Assembly (NCBI GenBank): GCA_023515745.1 | Contig: JALECJ010000257.1 | Coordinates: 684,687 to 748,686 of the forward strand | Source: Amoeboaphelidium protococcarum | Taxonomy: Eukaryota > Aphelidiomycota > Aphelidea | Reading direction: 5' to 3' | Length of the DNA: 64,000 nucleotides | Shown here: positions 52,126 through 64,000 of the stretch, piece by piece | Layout: the number at the start of each line of letters is the position of its first letter | Position numbering within the stretch: position 1 is the first letter of the stretch | Position numbers and translations under genes: made by a program | The notes under the pieces: generated by a model | Told to the model about the DNA's origin: nothing | Seen by the model: the letters and a program-made list of their open reading frames with translations, nothing else | Databases searched by the model: none

Positions 52126-54831
52126 TCAATCAAATCTAAAACTTTACTCTCTCTTGAATGCTAACTCCATCATTAGTGATTCGAATGCCCGGTCAAATGC
52201 TTTATCATAAGTGTTGGGAACGTGTTCAAGCAGAGCTGTACGCCGTACTAGAAACTCTTTAAAGTTCTCAGCGGTGGACTTTTCAACCACCACGCCTTTA
52301 TAAGTCTTGGCCTTCTTCTTCATCTCGGGTGTGAACAAGTTGATCGATGGCAACTTCATGTTACTTTTCAATGATGTCGATGACGACGACGAGGTACTGC
52401 CCAGAGTATTATGTCTATTGAGCGGTAAACTCTTGGATTTCTCTAGCTACCTACTATTCTTCCAAGTCTGGTCTTTATACATGGCATTGATAAACATTGC
52501 CGAACGCGTAGAAGAGACAGATTCTTCATTCACCTCAATCATATCATCCAGTAACTGATCAACATCCGGGTACTTGGGCATCATGGACTAATACGGCCGT
52601 CGTTCCCTCTCATCGTAATACATGTGATAAATAGTACCTGCAAGAGCCAATTTAATATTCTCCATTTTGGGATCTCTAGGATGGATGATAGAATCGCGAA
52701 CGTGGTCCAGTTCGGCAAACATCAACTTTAATTTCTCCTTGTCAGACCATAACTGCGTACTATTACTACTAGTCTTTTTATTCAACGATGAATTCTAGTT
52801 ACTTTCGATATCGTTGCTATTACTATTGCCACCAAATGGTATAATCGATGTAAGCCAATTGTTCTTTTTAGACAATCCTCGTATATACTTGTCAATTTCC
52901 AGCACCTCTGTGAGCATAATTTTAAAGTCCATAATATGACCATATGACATGCGACACACAGCATCATCTTCTAGTATGTACGTGTCAATAACATCGAGAT
53001 AACGATTGGATATACTTTCAGATACAACTGGTGGAGGCGCGTAAGAATAGCAATGTACCTTTAGAGGACGCTGTTAATTAGAGAGTCGATTGAGCTCACT
53101 CAAACGATCTTGCATCATCATAGTTAGCATTGCAGCAGTTGCACCACCCAGAGAGTGCCCAATCACGTTGATATTCTGAATATTGTGTTGGTCTGCAAGC
53201 TCGATAATACGCGGAATTACATTGTCCATAAATCGCTAAGCAGCCAGCATAATACCACCATGAACAAATCCATCCTTCCACGGTGTATAATCACAAGCCA
53301 GATCAGTCAGTGCATCGATGGTGCTCATAGTTCCGCGGATACACATTGCAATAGAGTTCGTAAAAGAATCTTTAACCACAAAATAACTCGGGCGATAGAG
53401 GCCAACGTAATTCAGTGAGAAATCCAACATGACATCCTCAGTCAAATTCAGATACTCCATCACAGTCTTTCGATCAGCGTCTTTGCGCGCACTGTCCCGC
53501 ACAATGCCCTGTCCTTTGCCAAAGAAGTTCAAACCTTTCCATCCATAAGTGGCCAGAGCGAATCGGTAAAACTATCTGCCAGTCTAAATTTTGTCCAAAT
53601 CTTTCACAATTTCACCTCCGTAAAGTCCTTTCGACTCGGAAATATCACTGCGTATTGACTACAATTAATCTTTATAATAAAAGTATTTCTCCAACAACAG
53701 ATATCCTTTAATGAAATCCGCGTTACTTATACTGGATCCCTAATTAAGAGCCTAAAACATATTCTATATACCTTGAATAGCTTTAAAAGTCTCCTCCGAC
53801 AGAATAACCGACCCAATCTGCTGGAATATAGTCTTACCACCACCACTAGATTCATCCATTAATTCAGTATAGCTTTTGTTCATCTGCACATCTTGCGTGA
53901 TTATACTGCGTCCCAAGTGATGACCATCTCCCTCATCCGAAGAGGCGGAGGCATTATTAATCAAATCCAGCTAATTCTCTTTAAAAGTACTAAGCTAATC
54001 AAATTGATGATCCACTACGACTTACACAGCTCCAATATTAAACTAATCTTGACCCTGATGTTATTTATCTTGACCACCCTGCGAAAACTATCTCAATCTA
54101 CTCCGCTGCCGAACCTATTGATAATGTGAGGGAGTAATCAATTCGAACCAACTTTAGAACTGGGTGGGAACATCTTTCAGAAGCGATAATTTCAACTCGG
54201 CGCGACCAAGAAGTAGAGGGCTGAGCATGAATCTGCTCTAGTATAGATCAATACAGAGTGTATTAAACAGCAACGAATGATATGGAACATGAAAGGTGAA
54301 GCTCTCATTCCATTCCAGCTCTTGATCGAGACGCTAAGTCTAGCCATGCTATTATGAAGTGATAGACTATTTCTAATGATTACTACCGCCAAAAGCAACA
54401 CTGCCACTAGATCCAGCGACGTCTTGAATAGTCGAAGTGTCAAATGACTAATGACCAATCATCAATCGGAGAAATAGCGCGGCGGTCATGGGCTTCTATA
54501 GCCGCAACTTTCTCACAGAAATCTTCATCAACTCCTTGGACAATTTCATATTTATCATCACTGGTTTATCGTCCTTCAGAGTAGAGGGATTGTATTATGC
54601 TGTACTACCGCCCTATTACCCCATCAAATCATCAGGAGAAGTAGGAGAAGAGGATGAAACAATCATTTCCCGTTCAGATTCATCATTTTCCAAGTCATCG
54701 TTAGTAATTACACCCCTATCCTAACCATCAAATCCAAGTTTAATTTCACTATCATCACTCTCAACATTATTATTTTACTTCACAAATACAAAGTCATCTT
54801 TAAATTCGATATTTTAATCGTTATCGCTCAT
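52126..54831 (-). CDS. Lipase-3 family protein with N-terminal C2 domain (DAGL-like)
   Basis: Single exon, 901 residues. The N-terminus is acidic. A C2-like domain at about residues 75-190 has LRLMIGHQSFD, LEWNESFTFHVPY and LCIDLYQSRFMLSPLLLG. The alpha/beta-hydrolase comes in the second half: NFFGKGQGIVRDSARKDADR, DLACDYTPWKDGFVHGGIML and the nucleophile elbow VIGHSLGGATAAML with Ser560. YSYAPPPVVS follows. This is the fungal-lipase-3 fold of sn-1 diacylglycerol lipases; animal DAGLs have four N-terminal TM helices, which are missing here. A soluble C2-anchored lipase acting on membrane diacylglycerol or phospholipid is the likely role. It converges with CHCHD2, 135 bp between the stops. Confidence 0.85.
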
Positions 54832-55258
54832 TTTTTTTTGATATGATGGACACGACGAAGAAAGAATTTTAAATTCTGCAGAAAAGAAATCGCAGCCATT
54901 TGATTCGTTTTGGTAATCTTGGCTTCTGAAACGATTTCTTATAGCATTCTTCCTCCTGCCAGTTAGTCAGTCAGTCAGTGAAGAGTAACTGGCATCATGT
55001 TTCAGAATTGTACTCTCTCTCAGTGCAGTGCATTGCGTGTGAATGAGACAATCGTTACGCGACTTAATTGAATTAGAGGGCTGTTTCAGATTTTCTAATA
55101 TTATTTCTTCCTATTCGGATTCCTTCGTTCTTTCTCTCTTTCATTCCTATATTCTTTAGGAAAAGTTGAGTCGTTAGTTATTTAATAGCAAACCCATCCA
55201 AGTCACCCAATCTTGATAAAATTATTACTCCGTTTAGAATATATCCAAATAATATAGT
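54832..55258. promoter_or_regulatory. Divergent promoter, lipase / SCFD1
   Basis: 427 bp. It begins with a T9 run abutting the lipase ATG. It contains an AGTCAGTCAGTCAGTGA tandem run near 54961 and pyrimidine tracts near 55122-55145, but no clear CGCG motif. No gene supported. Confidence 0.4.
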
Positions 55259-57265
55259 ATGAGTCTCGAGTATAAGAATGTGAGATAAAGTTAGTTGGAT
55301 GCTCTGGTGTAAATGTTAAACTTGAATCAGTCGGCGGATGAGTAAAAGTAGAGCCAGTAGTCGTAACATCATCAACTCACTGTGTGGAAAGTGTTGATAT
55401 ACGACCGTAAAGGACAAGATGTTATTGCACCTCTGCTGAGATTGAGCAAGTTGAGAGAACTCTGTATAACTCTGCATCTTCTGATTGACTCACCAGATAG
55501 GGCGGCTGAGAGTGTCGAGGATGCACCTGCAATCTACTTTATTGAGCCAACGCGGGAAAATATTAAACTGCTGGCTCGAGACTTGTCTTTGAAATTGTAT
55601 AGTGAGTTCTATGTCAACTTTTCCTATACAATCAGCCGTGATTTACTTGAAGAATTGGCATAGTAGACTATTAATGATGGTTCCTTTCAGTTGATTCGTA
55701 GTGTTTTTGATTAGTACCTGGACTTTGCCTCGCTTGAGAAGTAGATGTTTACTCTCAACTTACCGGACTCGTATCAGGTACTTAATGACTAGAAGAGCAC
55801 AGATTCTGTGATTGAAGCCTTCATTAAGCGGATTGTCAACTCTCTGTTCTGTGTCTGTGTCACTTGTCACGTTGTGCCTATTATTCGCTGTCAACCTGGT
55901 GGTGCTGCAGAGATGGTGTCTCGTCAACTGGATTAAAAGTTGCGTGATTATGTTAGATCCGCCGGTAAAGATGCCAACAATAGTAGTTAGAACTAATAGA
56001 AGCAGGATTAATTTATGCAAGCCAGGCGCCCAGTGTTAATTATTCTCGATAGAAACATTGATCTGGCCACAATGTTGCACCACACTTGGAGCTATTAATG
56101 CATGGTGCATGATTTGCTAAGCATGTCCGCCAACCGAATTACTTTTGTTGACCAGGAGGGTGGAAGACAGGTTAAGCGTGTGTACGACTTCGATCTGGAT
56201 GATTACTTTTGGAGTGCCAATGCATTCAATCTGTTCCCCATCATGGCTGAGAATGTGGATGCAGAATTGACCAAGTATAAACAGGAGACTGCGGATCTTA
56301 CCAGATCATGTGGTGTAGATTCACTGGACGAAATTGAAGCTGCGAGAAGTGGATCTGCATCTTAGTCAACGGCCAGCAGTTTAAAGGTGGCCATCTAACG
56401 TTTACCAGAGTTGACTTAACGAAAACGCATCATTGATATGCATATGAATATTGCCAGCCGACTGTTGAAGAGTATAAAATCTAGACATCTTGATGACTTC
56501 ATTGTGATTGAGGAGAATTTGAGCAAGGCTACGAAATTGAGCATTCTGGAATTAATCAATTCTGCCGACAAGGGATCTGCCAGCGATAAGATTAGAATGT
56601 TTATTGTTCACTATCTGGCTGGATAGATTGAGTTCACACCTAGTGACATCGCGGAGATTGAAGCGGCTCTGCAGGCATAAAGTTGCGATACTGATGTTAT
56701 TAGATACGTCAAGAGCGTGTAGGCATTCAGTAAATTATCATCTAATGCTGTTGGTAGTAGTCAGATGCAGAATTCATAGAATGCCTCAAATTTCTTGAAT
56801 AGATTGTCATCTGTGAGGGAGAGCGCGTTCGGATCAGCGCTTGGAAATATTATATCTGGAGTTAAGAACATTCTACCAGCATCTACAAAGCTTCCCGTGA
56901 CTAGAATCGTGGAGTCTATTTGTCAAGATTCTTCATCTGCTCTGAACTCTGCCGCTTTACTAAGCTCAACTGGATTCCAGTCTTAGTAATCCACACCGGA
57001 TGAGGAGTATCTGTTCTTTGATCCTAAAGCTAAATAATAGTAGTAGCAGTAGTAGTAATTGTCTGCTTAGTAGAAACGCGCCAAATAGAACTATGATGAA
57101 GCTTTCGTATTCGTCGTGGGTGGTGGCAATTATGTCGAGTATCAGAATCTCATGGAGTATGGCAAGAATGTTAACAAGAAGATCACCTATGGCAGCACTG
57201 AAATTATAAATGCTGACGGATTTTTGTAACAATTGTCACACCTGGGCAAGAGTATGGTGAAATGA
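55259..57265 (+). CDS. SCFD1: Sec1/Munc18 protein Sly1
   Basis: Single exon, 668 residues (human SCFD1 642). Recognisable stretches: [58 protein letters not shown] then TWSYQCMVHDLL, and [18 protein letters not shown]. The end has [20 protein letters not shown] followed by [18 protein letters not shown]. These are the Sly1 branch of the SM family, which binds syntaxin-5/Sed5 and promotes ER-Golgi SNARE assembly. A disordered loop near residue 590 holds eight consecutive Gln, all but one reassigned codons. It converges with SARNP, 88 bp between stops. Confidence 0.95.
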
Positions 57266-57353
57266 ACTGAAAGTGCTATAAACATAACTTTTTAGCCAAT
57301 TTACAGTTACATCTTGGAATTAACATCGAAAATTAGAATATATATATTCAAGA

Positions 57354-58295
57354 TCACTCATTCATCACGACATCTTCAGATGCTGGTGGAGCTGCTGTGT
57401 TAACACCGGTATTCCATCCAAATTTAGCTCCCTCATTCTGAATTGGCTATTGCAGTTGATCACTGAATGATACAGCACTGGCATCTGGATTCATTGAGGA
57501 ATCTGCATTATTAAATACGCCATGAGATGGTTCAAATCTACGTCCATCATCACGCTTATCATGGCCATCATATCTCGGTCTGTGCTGACCACCATGACCA
57601 TCACGATGACCTCCGCGACCACCACGCTGAAATCTATCACCACCGCCACCACTTCTTCTATCGTCGCGCCTTGGACCACTAAGACGATTTCTCATAGCTC
57701 CTCCACCACCTTGTCCTCCTCTAGCTCTGTCATGAGAATACTAGCGACGGCGATTATTATTATGAGCAGAACGATCAGCATCATCCTTCTTGGGCTCTCT
57801 GTATGGGATATTAAACCTCTCAGCACGACGCTTCCTTCTCTCCTCCTCGCTAATCTCAGAACTCACTTCCACAGGCGGAATCACAATAACTTTGTGAGGA
57901 TCCAGTGCAGGTTGCATAATAACATCCTTCTGGGGAGAGACTGGACTGTCTACAGCAGCAGGCTTTGTTGTAACGGCGGTACCATGTTGCATCTGAACAT
58001 TTACACTCTGAGTCATCGCTGGCGGCTGCTAGCTAGCACTTAAGAATGCACCGCTTTACTATTACTGTTACAGGGGATTCACTTAAGGTTACTGTAGCTA
58101 CTACTAAATGACTTATTATTATTACTACTGCTATTACTACTACTACTATTGCTGTTATGCCAGAGACTGTAAATGGTTATACAATCGCTCAATCAACTCA
58201 TCCTTCTTACCGCTCACTGGCAACTCATACTCTTACAATTTCTCTTTCAACTCGGCAACCTTTAATTTCTTCAAATCCTCCAATTGCACTTCCAT
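57354..58295 (-). CDS. SARNP: SARNP/Tho1-like SAP-domain mRNA-export protein
   Basis: Single exon, 313 residues. An N-terminal SAP domain, EDLKKLKVAELKEKLQEYEL with GKKDELIERLYNHL, is followed by a tract of about fifteen Gln almost wholly TAA/TAG. The middle has EEERRKRRAERFNIPYREPK, the repeated ERFNIP element of SARNP/Tho1. The C-terminal third is an RGG-type tail, with GGGGDRFQRGGRGGHRDG and RPRYDGHDKRDDGRRFEP. SARNP binds RNA and the helicase UAP56 and joins TREX. Human SARNP has 210 residues; the Gln and RGG tracts explain the excess. Confidence 0.85.
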
Positions 58296-58702
58296 ATTAT
58301 CAATATCTATTAGTTAATATCCAATGTCAACTTGATGAATTTTAAATAGAACTAAGCGATTGACCAAAACCGAGTAAATAAAATTGAGAAGGAAACAAAG
58401 AATAATCCGGCACGATCAACAACAGACAGGAGGAAACACATGACGGTCGTTGAACGAAGCTCAATGAGAAATCAACGTGGATCTGGCGAATACTATGAGT
58501 TAATTTTGCCTTTATCTGTAATGGAAATAAAAGTTCGCGTCTTCGTCTTGATCGTACAAGAAATGGCATATTCCACATGGAAACGTTTACCAAACAATTT
58601 AAACTAAAAGCTCTCGCTCTGTTCAAAGTACTCGCAGTAATGATGCGATTTAGTTAATGACTCAATGTAGTATAGTATATTCATTCCACAATGTCTGTCA
58701 TT
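58296..58702. other. Spacer: SARNP upstream and V-ATPase C 3' flank
   Basis: 407 bp. An open frame of about 95 codons exists on the minus strand but has no family features and overlaps the SARNP leader, so I do not count it. No RNA gene seen. Confidence 0.35.
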
Positions 58703-60032
58703 TCAGTAATCCCATTTAATGTTGAAATTGACATAAGGATAATAGTCCTTCTCCAACATTATGCCCTGCAGTTCAGATTCATCACCAAGATTATCATCCA
58801 CTGTGCCATTCTTGGACACCTTGTTTTTATTCGCGGGATCAAGATATGCGTAATTCTAGTACAATATCAGTCTTACTCTACTCTCAATCTTGTTATTGAT
58901 AGGCTACACATTATTATATTTCATTAAATATCAAAGATTAGCCGTGGCAAAGACGCAGACATTACCTTGACGGTGAATATTTAGAAATTAGGAGGCAGAC
59001 CATAACGCAGGACACCTTCAACAAAGGAGCGGAGAACTTTCAAGTGAATCCAAGCACTGAAAACTTCACCAAAATTAACTCTGCACAATCTGATTAAAGA
59101 ATTCTACACTTACAATGCCGATACGATATCAAAGATTCAAGACCAACTGATAGAAAACAATAAATTACCTTCAACTCTCGATTCTAGATGGATAAATCAG
59201 CCAATTCCTTCTTATCAGCATCGATTCTAGCTTAATCATACGTGTATTCTCGAGGTATAAATTTCAATTCTTTCAATTGCTGTATATACTCCTGCAGCAC
59301 TCGATTAAAGACAACGACAGAGTATAGGAGGTACTCATCATCTTCCGCAACTTTCTAAGCTGATCTAGGCACAACCATGTTGGCAAGACGTTCATATTTA
59401 GACAGAAACTCCTTCTACATCTGCTTTGGTACAGCTATTAAGAGAGTGGTCATATACTCTGAATCTTGCACAAACTGCTCCTTCCTCACTACGGAATCCA
59501 AATTCTTTACCGCAAGTGAGCCAGTCTACTTTCGCTCAATATTGGCAAGATTGTTCTTCACGGTGTTATACTAGGCCAGTTTGGACTTGATCATGGAGTC
59601 TATGGAGTTGACCTCTGCCAGAAGGTTATCAGCAATATCCTTGATGCTCTTATCGTTCCTATACTTTACCAAATTCCAACTGAATCCACGCATCAAGTAC
59701 TAGTCAGTGGAGACATCATTCACAGCCAGAATGGAATTGATAGACTGAGAACTGGCGCCACTACCAACACTGGTACCACTATTCGTAAACTAGGAGTCCA
59801 CCAACGACTTTAACGTCTCCACAACCTTCACGGCTTACTACTCCACGATGGTATCCATCTTGCCAAGTTCATCTGAGATCACAATCAAAGAGTCCAGAGT
59901 ACCAACCTTGAATTCAGGTATTCTCAAATCATTTACATTGGCAGTCTAATTCAAAATACTCTTCACTTTATCCACCACCTATCTCTTATCCTGGCCCTCT
60001 CTAGCAGGCAGATTTACCATAAAATACAACAT
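58703..60032 (-). CDS. ATP6V1C: V-type proton ATPase subunit C
   Basis: Three exons, 59169-60032, 58966-59103 and 58703-58903; introns of 65 and 62 nt; 400 residues. Diagnostic blocks: [40 protein letters not shown], then after intron 1 [20 protein letters not shown] and [14 protein letters not shown]. It ends [17 protein letters not shown] before TGA. Subunit C is the elongated stalk protein that links V1 to V0 and is lost on reversible disassembly of the pump. Both splice junctions are phase 0 and are confirmed by homology on each side. Confidence 0.95.
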
Positions 60033-60752
60033 TCTACTTTATCCAATTTAATAGTAATGATTCACGAATTACTTGAAATCCAGAGATACAATATACAAGC
60101 AAAACAGTAGATATATGAAATTAAACAGGTAGTGCAATCAATGAGAGCTCACTGTCTCTCTCTCTCTCTCTATAGGTATGTCAAGTCAAGACAAGTCAGT
60201 AAGAGAACAACTGCAACGAAAAGGAAATGTGGAATAAACGCGAGAACAAGAAGAGCGAGAGACGAGAAAGTTGACGTGTTCAAGTCACTGTTAATCGCCT
60301 GTGTTGATCGCCTGTGAAGTATGAAGTTTTTAGAGAGACAGTGATAGAGAGAATTTGCAGTAAGATCGCGTCAACAGATCAGCAAATATTGATAAAAGTG
60401 GGATAGATATGCTGTAATGAGTTCCAGGCAATCTTCTGCCAGTCAGAAGCTGTGATAACTACCTAAGATGAGTATGTGAAAAGGACCATCACACTTATAG
60501 CAGATAATTAAAATATAGTAAAGGTTTAAATATCGCGGGTAAATTAATACTACGCCTGAATGTTCGTTTCGCTCGTTTAAAAACAAAAGTTCCTAAAAGG
60601 GAGATCATTCATCGTAAAGCAGCGAGCAAACTTAATAAATTTTGTATTTTCCGTTTTCGTCTAAAAGCATCACCGATCTACACAACTAATAAATTCAATT
60701 TATACTCCTAATAATTGTTGTCATCAATACGGTGGGCTAATTCAGTATAAAT
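60033..60752. promoter_or_regulatory. Divergent promoter, V-ATPase C / Sds3-like
   Basis: 720 bp, the second longest spacer. A (CT)n microsatellite lies at 60158-60174, AAACGCGAGAAC near 60236, and TATCGCGGGTA near 60531. AT-rich before both starts. I see no gene or RNA in it; a 60-codon basic frame at 60132-60317 is not convincing. Confidence 0.4.
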
Positions 60753-61943
60753 ATGATGTTTGAAGAGAGCAAGAAGGAGAAGCATAGCAGAGTTATTCAA
60801 GAGAGACTGGGTAAGATTGAGAGTGATTTCAATTTGAGGAAGGACCAGCTCTTTCAGCAGGCACAGTCACTTCTACTGGCTGAATTGGATTCTTTAAATG
60901 CATCATATGCAGCCCCTTTGAATGGGATTGATGGATTCGGTAATGGGCATGGTGTTTCGTAACAATAATAACAGCTATAGTATCCTGCATCTTTGGAGAA
61001 TTCACATATTCATCCGTTGCTAAAGGCGAGACACAGAGAGCTTGTCAGACAGTACCATTAACAGGTGAAAGATGCCGAGGAGTGGAGAGCGTACTAGCTG
61101 GGTGTATTGGAGAAGATGCACAATAGTGATATTCAGTAGATTGAGGCCGAGTATTAGAGTGAACGCGATGGTCTCAAGGATCGACTCGTGAAGATGGTGG
61201 AGAGTAAACGCAAAAAGTTGAGAGATGAACGCAATAATCTGGCTGTGGATGCTGATCTTAATTCAAGTCTGTTGGCGTCTTCTTTTATTGTGCATAACAA
61301 TAATCATCCTTAAAGCAATGGTAATGGTAATTAATTTGCATCTGGTTAGATTAATGGTGGTGACTCTAGGCCTAATGCTGGCGGAGCATGGAATACTAGT
61401 AATGCATCATCTGCAGCAACACAGGGTAGAAATGTTGGAAGTAGCTCTAGCAGTGTGGATAGTCACGATCTGAGCGTAGACTCTGCACTAGCCATTGGTA
61501 GATTTGAGGAGGAGAGACGGCTGCTGAGGAAGCGTAATAATGAGGAGATGGGATAGTAGAACCAAGTTGGCGCCAATTAGTCCCTTTTGAATACTGTCTA
61601 TGATTCTAATCCTTACAGTTACTCATATGGTGATGCTGGTATATCCAGTTTCATCTTCAAGGATGAGTTTGGGAGTGGTGGTACTGGATTGGGAGGTGCG
61701 AATGGGTCCGGTGGTGGTGCCTCTGCTGCCACAGGGTCCTCTAGAAATAAGAAGGGTGGTACAGGTGCCCAGATGGCATGCCTACCGTTCATACTCAAAG
61801 ACTCTGAGATTATGTCCGATTTTGAAATGATGAACCAGTCCGGAGTTGCGTCTATTGCCGTCAATGGATCTTCAGGTGCATTCGGTCAGTTGGGTGGTAA
61901 TAATGTCAAGAAGGGATCGAGCAAGCGTATGAGGTACAGATGA
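60753..61943 (+). CDS. SUDS3: Sds3/BRMS1-like subunit of Sin3-HDAC complex
   Basis: Single exon, 396 residues. The N-terminal half is a long coiled coil: EKHSRVIQERLGKIESDFNL, then HPLLKARHRELVRQYHQQVK and IQQIEAEYQSERDGLKDRLV with MVESKRKKL. This spacing matches the Sds3-like family (Sds3, BRMS1), whose coiled coil and Sin3-interaction helix hold the histone deacetylase complex together. The middle is Asn/Gly/Ser-rich. The last 100 residues contain Gly-rich loops and a short ordered-looking segment, MACLPFILKDSEIMSDFEMM, and the end KKGSSKRMRYR is basic. Divergent from V-ATPase C. Confidence 0.75.
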
Positions 61944-62127
61944 TTTTGGCATTTCCCGTTTACTCCTCAGTACAGTGCTGTTGATTGAGACTACCATGAG
62001 GTGATAGTGAACTGATTTGTGAAAATGTTGAATATACTGACAATTAATCATGAATTGATAATATTTTTTCCCATTGAATATTCACAAATGAGTTATAAAT
62101 TAGTAGATAGATGAAAGATTAGATACT

Positions 62128-64000
62128 TCACTATTACTGCTAGAGACAGTATGATGGTTCATCCACCTGACAGATGGCAGCACCAACTTTGGCATCGCAT
62201 CCCTCTTCAGGTGTGGTGATAGCTCCAAATTAGCTCATCTGCAGGCATAATCCACCATAGTTACTTCCTTACCATGAGTTGATCCATGTTGACTGAGTGA
62301 CACCACTAGAAGTTGAAACGTTGGCATTGTTGATAGGCTGGGATGGAATAACATTCTCAATGAGGTATAAACGCGTATCATTAGAATCGACATTTACCAG
62401 ACAGTTGCCGTCATAAGAGGTGCAATTCTACGAGCATGCATTGATGGCATCTTGGAAAGTGTAGTCACCTGTAACTTTATAGAAGCATGTTCCATTAGTT
62501 GGACTGGTTGAATTGCCGATACAGTTTTGACATACAGCAGAAGGACATGGCGCGGTATTGCATGCTTTACTCTCTTACAGATCAGATGGACAAGCTTCCC
62601 CGCCCAAGAAAGGGAATCTTATTATCGACCTAGTTCTTGTTTGAGTACCGGAACCACAAGGAGCACTACACTCAGAGAATTCTGACCACTCAGACACTAC
62701 GCAATCTTGTTTGCACTGGTATGGACGAGATACCACAGTGTCGCCATTCTCAGTCCAGCTGAACAGCACAGCATTGTTGGCCAAACCAGTTCCAACCGGA
62801 ATAGACTACGTGGCCGATGGAGATGACGCCGCAGGAACAAACGCCTATCCAATGCGCTCACCACCCTCAGTAAACGATGAGCCACTAATAGCAGAAGCAC
62901 CACTGCTAGGATTGAAGGTATTGTAAAGAACAACGAAGGTTTAGTTTAGGGACTGCACGACATATGGTCCACTTTCGATGAGATTAGTACCTGGATTCAC
63001 TGCAATAGGAGCTCCTTGAGGAGCCAGATTGTTGTCATACAATTGAAAGTTGATCCTCGAAACAGAGTCGGATGATGTAGATGACCAACTGATAACAAAT
63101 TTACCATTCGAGAGACCGGCAGCAGACGGGTTGATTTGAACAAACTCACTGAATGGATTAACTTGGAACGGAGATCCGATAGGAACACCATTAGAATCGT
63201 AGACACGAGCCATAACCGCTGACGCGGTACAACCATATTACGAAGACCAGGTAATAAGATTGAAGCCAGCAGATATTCCAACAACCTGCTAAGATGGAGT
63301 GACGTTGTCGCCAAGTGTGTTAACGTTAAAACTCGACGATCTAGCAGTACCATCACTATTGAAGATTCTAGCATACAATTTACCACCGCCGATTCTGCCA
63401 TCAGTACCAACGTCATAACTTATCCACGAAACAATAAAGCCATTTCTACCAGAATCTCCCTTTAGAGCAGCTACGGACGGGTACTAGTCTTGTCTGGTGG
63501 AATTTATATCATCATTCACCAAGCTCTCAGGACCAAGAGCTATTCCGTTGGCATCAAACAGCTGGAACAGGATTCTCTCATATCTTGGAACTGAAGATCC
63601 AGGAATCAAGGCAACCGAGCTCTAGTATACGATGACAAACCCGCCATTAGTCAGACCAGCAACAGATGGAATCTTTTGATCGAATACAGACACTGAGTTT
63701 ACTTGAAACTGCGGAATGAGCACAGATACAGTTTATGAAGCCTAATCCAGCTGGTACACTGTTGCAAAAATACCGAGACCACTGCTGTCTTCACCAGAGA
63801 CTTGAGCAGCGACAACAAATGCATTGCCAACCTCTGCCTTGCTTCCAACACCTTTCGAGATATTGTACAGGGCAGTCGCAGAAGAGGAAGTAGCTGGAAA
63901 CTGGCCAGACTGGAATACAAGCGTGTTATCTGTAGAACCATAGTTGCATACTTCCTACGCGCGAGCAAAGACCGCCAAAAGAGATGCTAATATAGAGACA
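62128..64000 (-). CDS. Secreted adhesin-like protein with TSP1 and C-type-lectin domains (5' partial)
   Basis: The frame is open from the right edge to TGA at 62128; 623 codons visible and the start Met just outside. The first visible residues are the core of a signal peptide, SILASLLAVFARA, with likely cleavage before QEVC. About four repeats of 60-90 residues follow, each with a Gly-x-F/V-x-I/V-x-W/Y strand and an F-x-L-Y/F-D-x-N/D-G motif, such as NGGFVIVY and LFQLFDANGIALG. Next is a thrombospondin type-1 repeat (SEWSEFSECSAPCGSGTQTR). A Cys-rich C-type-lectin-like domain ends the protein (CFYKVTGDYTFQDAINACSQ, GLCLQMSQFG). N-glycosylation sites are frequent. Likely extracellular or wall-associated adhesion. 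Confidence 0.8.

Noticed and set aside
57522-58043. 173-codon Thr/Ser-rich plus-strand frame opposite SARNP
   Set aside because: Antisense of RGG and Gln tracts; low complexity and no start context.
58342-58626. 94-codon minus-strand frame upstream of SARNP
   Set aside because: No family features, lies in a promoter/leader, and chance frames of this length are common with one stop codon.
60158-60174. CT repeat as part of an array or CRISPR
   Set aside because: Plain dinucleotide microsatellite with no spacer structure; CRISPR arrays are not expected in a nuclear genome.
60132-60317. Basic 61-codon frame upstream of the Sds3-like gene
   Set aside because: Begins in a CT microsatellite and has random composition.

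Overview
This is a gene-dense stretch of a eukaryotic nuclear genome (about 30 protein genes in 64 kb, GC roughly 40 percent) that does not use the standard genetic code. Genes are interrupted by TAA and TAG exactly where conserved families carry glutamine (for example the universal R-Q-L-Y-V-L-G of UBA1, G-G-V-Q-S-Q-T of mitochondrial EF-G, R-C-Q-T-C of eIF2-beta), and every gene ends at TGA. This is the ciliate-type nuclear code (NCBI table 6: UAA and UAG = Gln, UGA = stop). All coordinates below were derived by reading with that code. Twelve short introns (53-79 nt) were placed; all start GTA and all end TGTAG.

The lineage cannot be fixed from the window. Code 6 is best known from ciliates, but also occurs in some ulvophycean algae, diplomonads and oxymonads and scattered other protists. 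The gene set (mitochondrial OGDH and EF-G, Ste20/CNH kinase, NAMPT, animal-type cryptochrome/6-4 photolyase, ubinuclein/Hpc2, Sds3, CHCHD2, inversin-like protein) excludes an amitochondriate organism and has an opisthokont flavour. Inversin suggests, but does not prove, a cilium or flagellum.

Layout. 0.1-4.2 kb: gankyrin-like ankyrin protein (-), EamA/SLC35G transporter (-), SUMO (+), LST8 (+). 4.3-11.5 kb: GCK-family kinase with CNH domain, GLOD4, NUP107 (all -). 11.5-16 kb: the only accessory region, with a decayed RecQ-like helicase and two families of diverged repeats. 16-22.6 kb: UBA1 and OGDH (-). 23.4-28.9 kb: eIF2-beta (+), Bot1/mS45-like mitoribosomal protein, an unknown 512-residue protein and RPS2 (-), a small mitochondrial-looking protein (+). 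29.4-39.9 kb: USP48, NAMPT, ubinuclein/Hpc2, inversin-like (+). 39.9-50.1 kb: small TPR protein, a repeat pair, THOC2, GFM1, cryptochrome/photolyase (-). 50.4-64 kb: four-TM protein and CHCHD2 (+), C2-lipase (-), SCFD1/Sly1 (+), SARNP/Tho1 and V-ATPase subunit C (-), Sds3-like (+), and a secreted TSP1/C-type-lectin protein running off the right edge (-).

Functionally this is mostly housekeeping: ubiquitin/SUMO (SUMO, UBA1, USP48, gankyrin-like), mRNA export (THOC2, SARNP, NUP107), TOR signalling (LST8), mitochondrial metabolism and translation (OGDH, GFM1, mS45-like, CHCHD2), chromatin (Hpc2/UBN, Sds3), vesicle traffic and acidification (Sly1, V-ATPase C). There are no operons. Neighbours are divergent over pyrimidine-rich, CGCG-containing promoters or convergent with 58-184 bp between stops. 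I found no tRNA, rRNA, CRISPR or telomere sequence.
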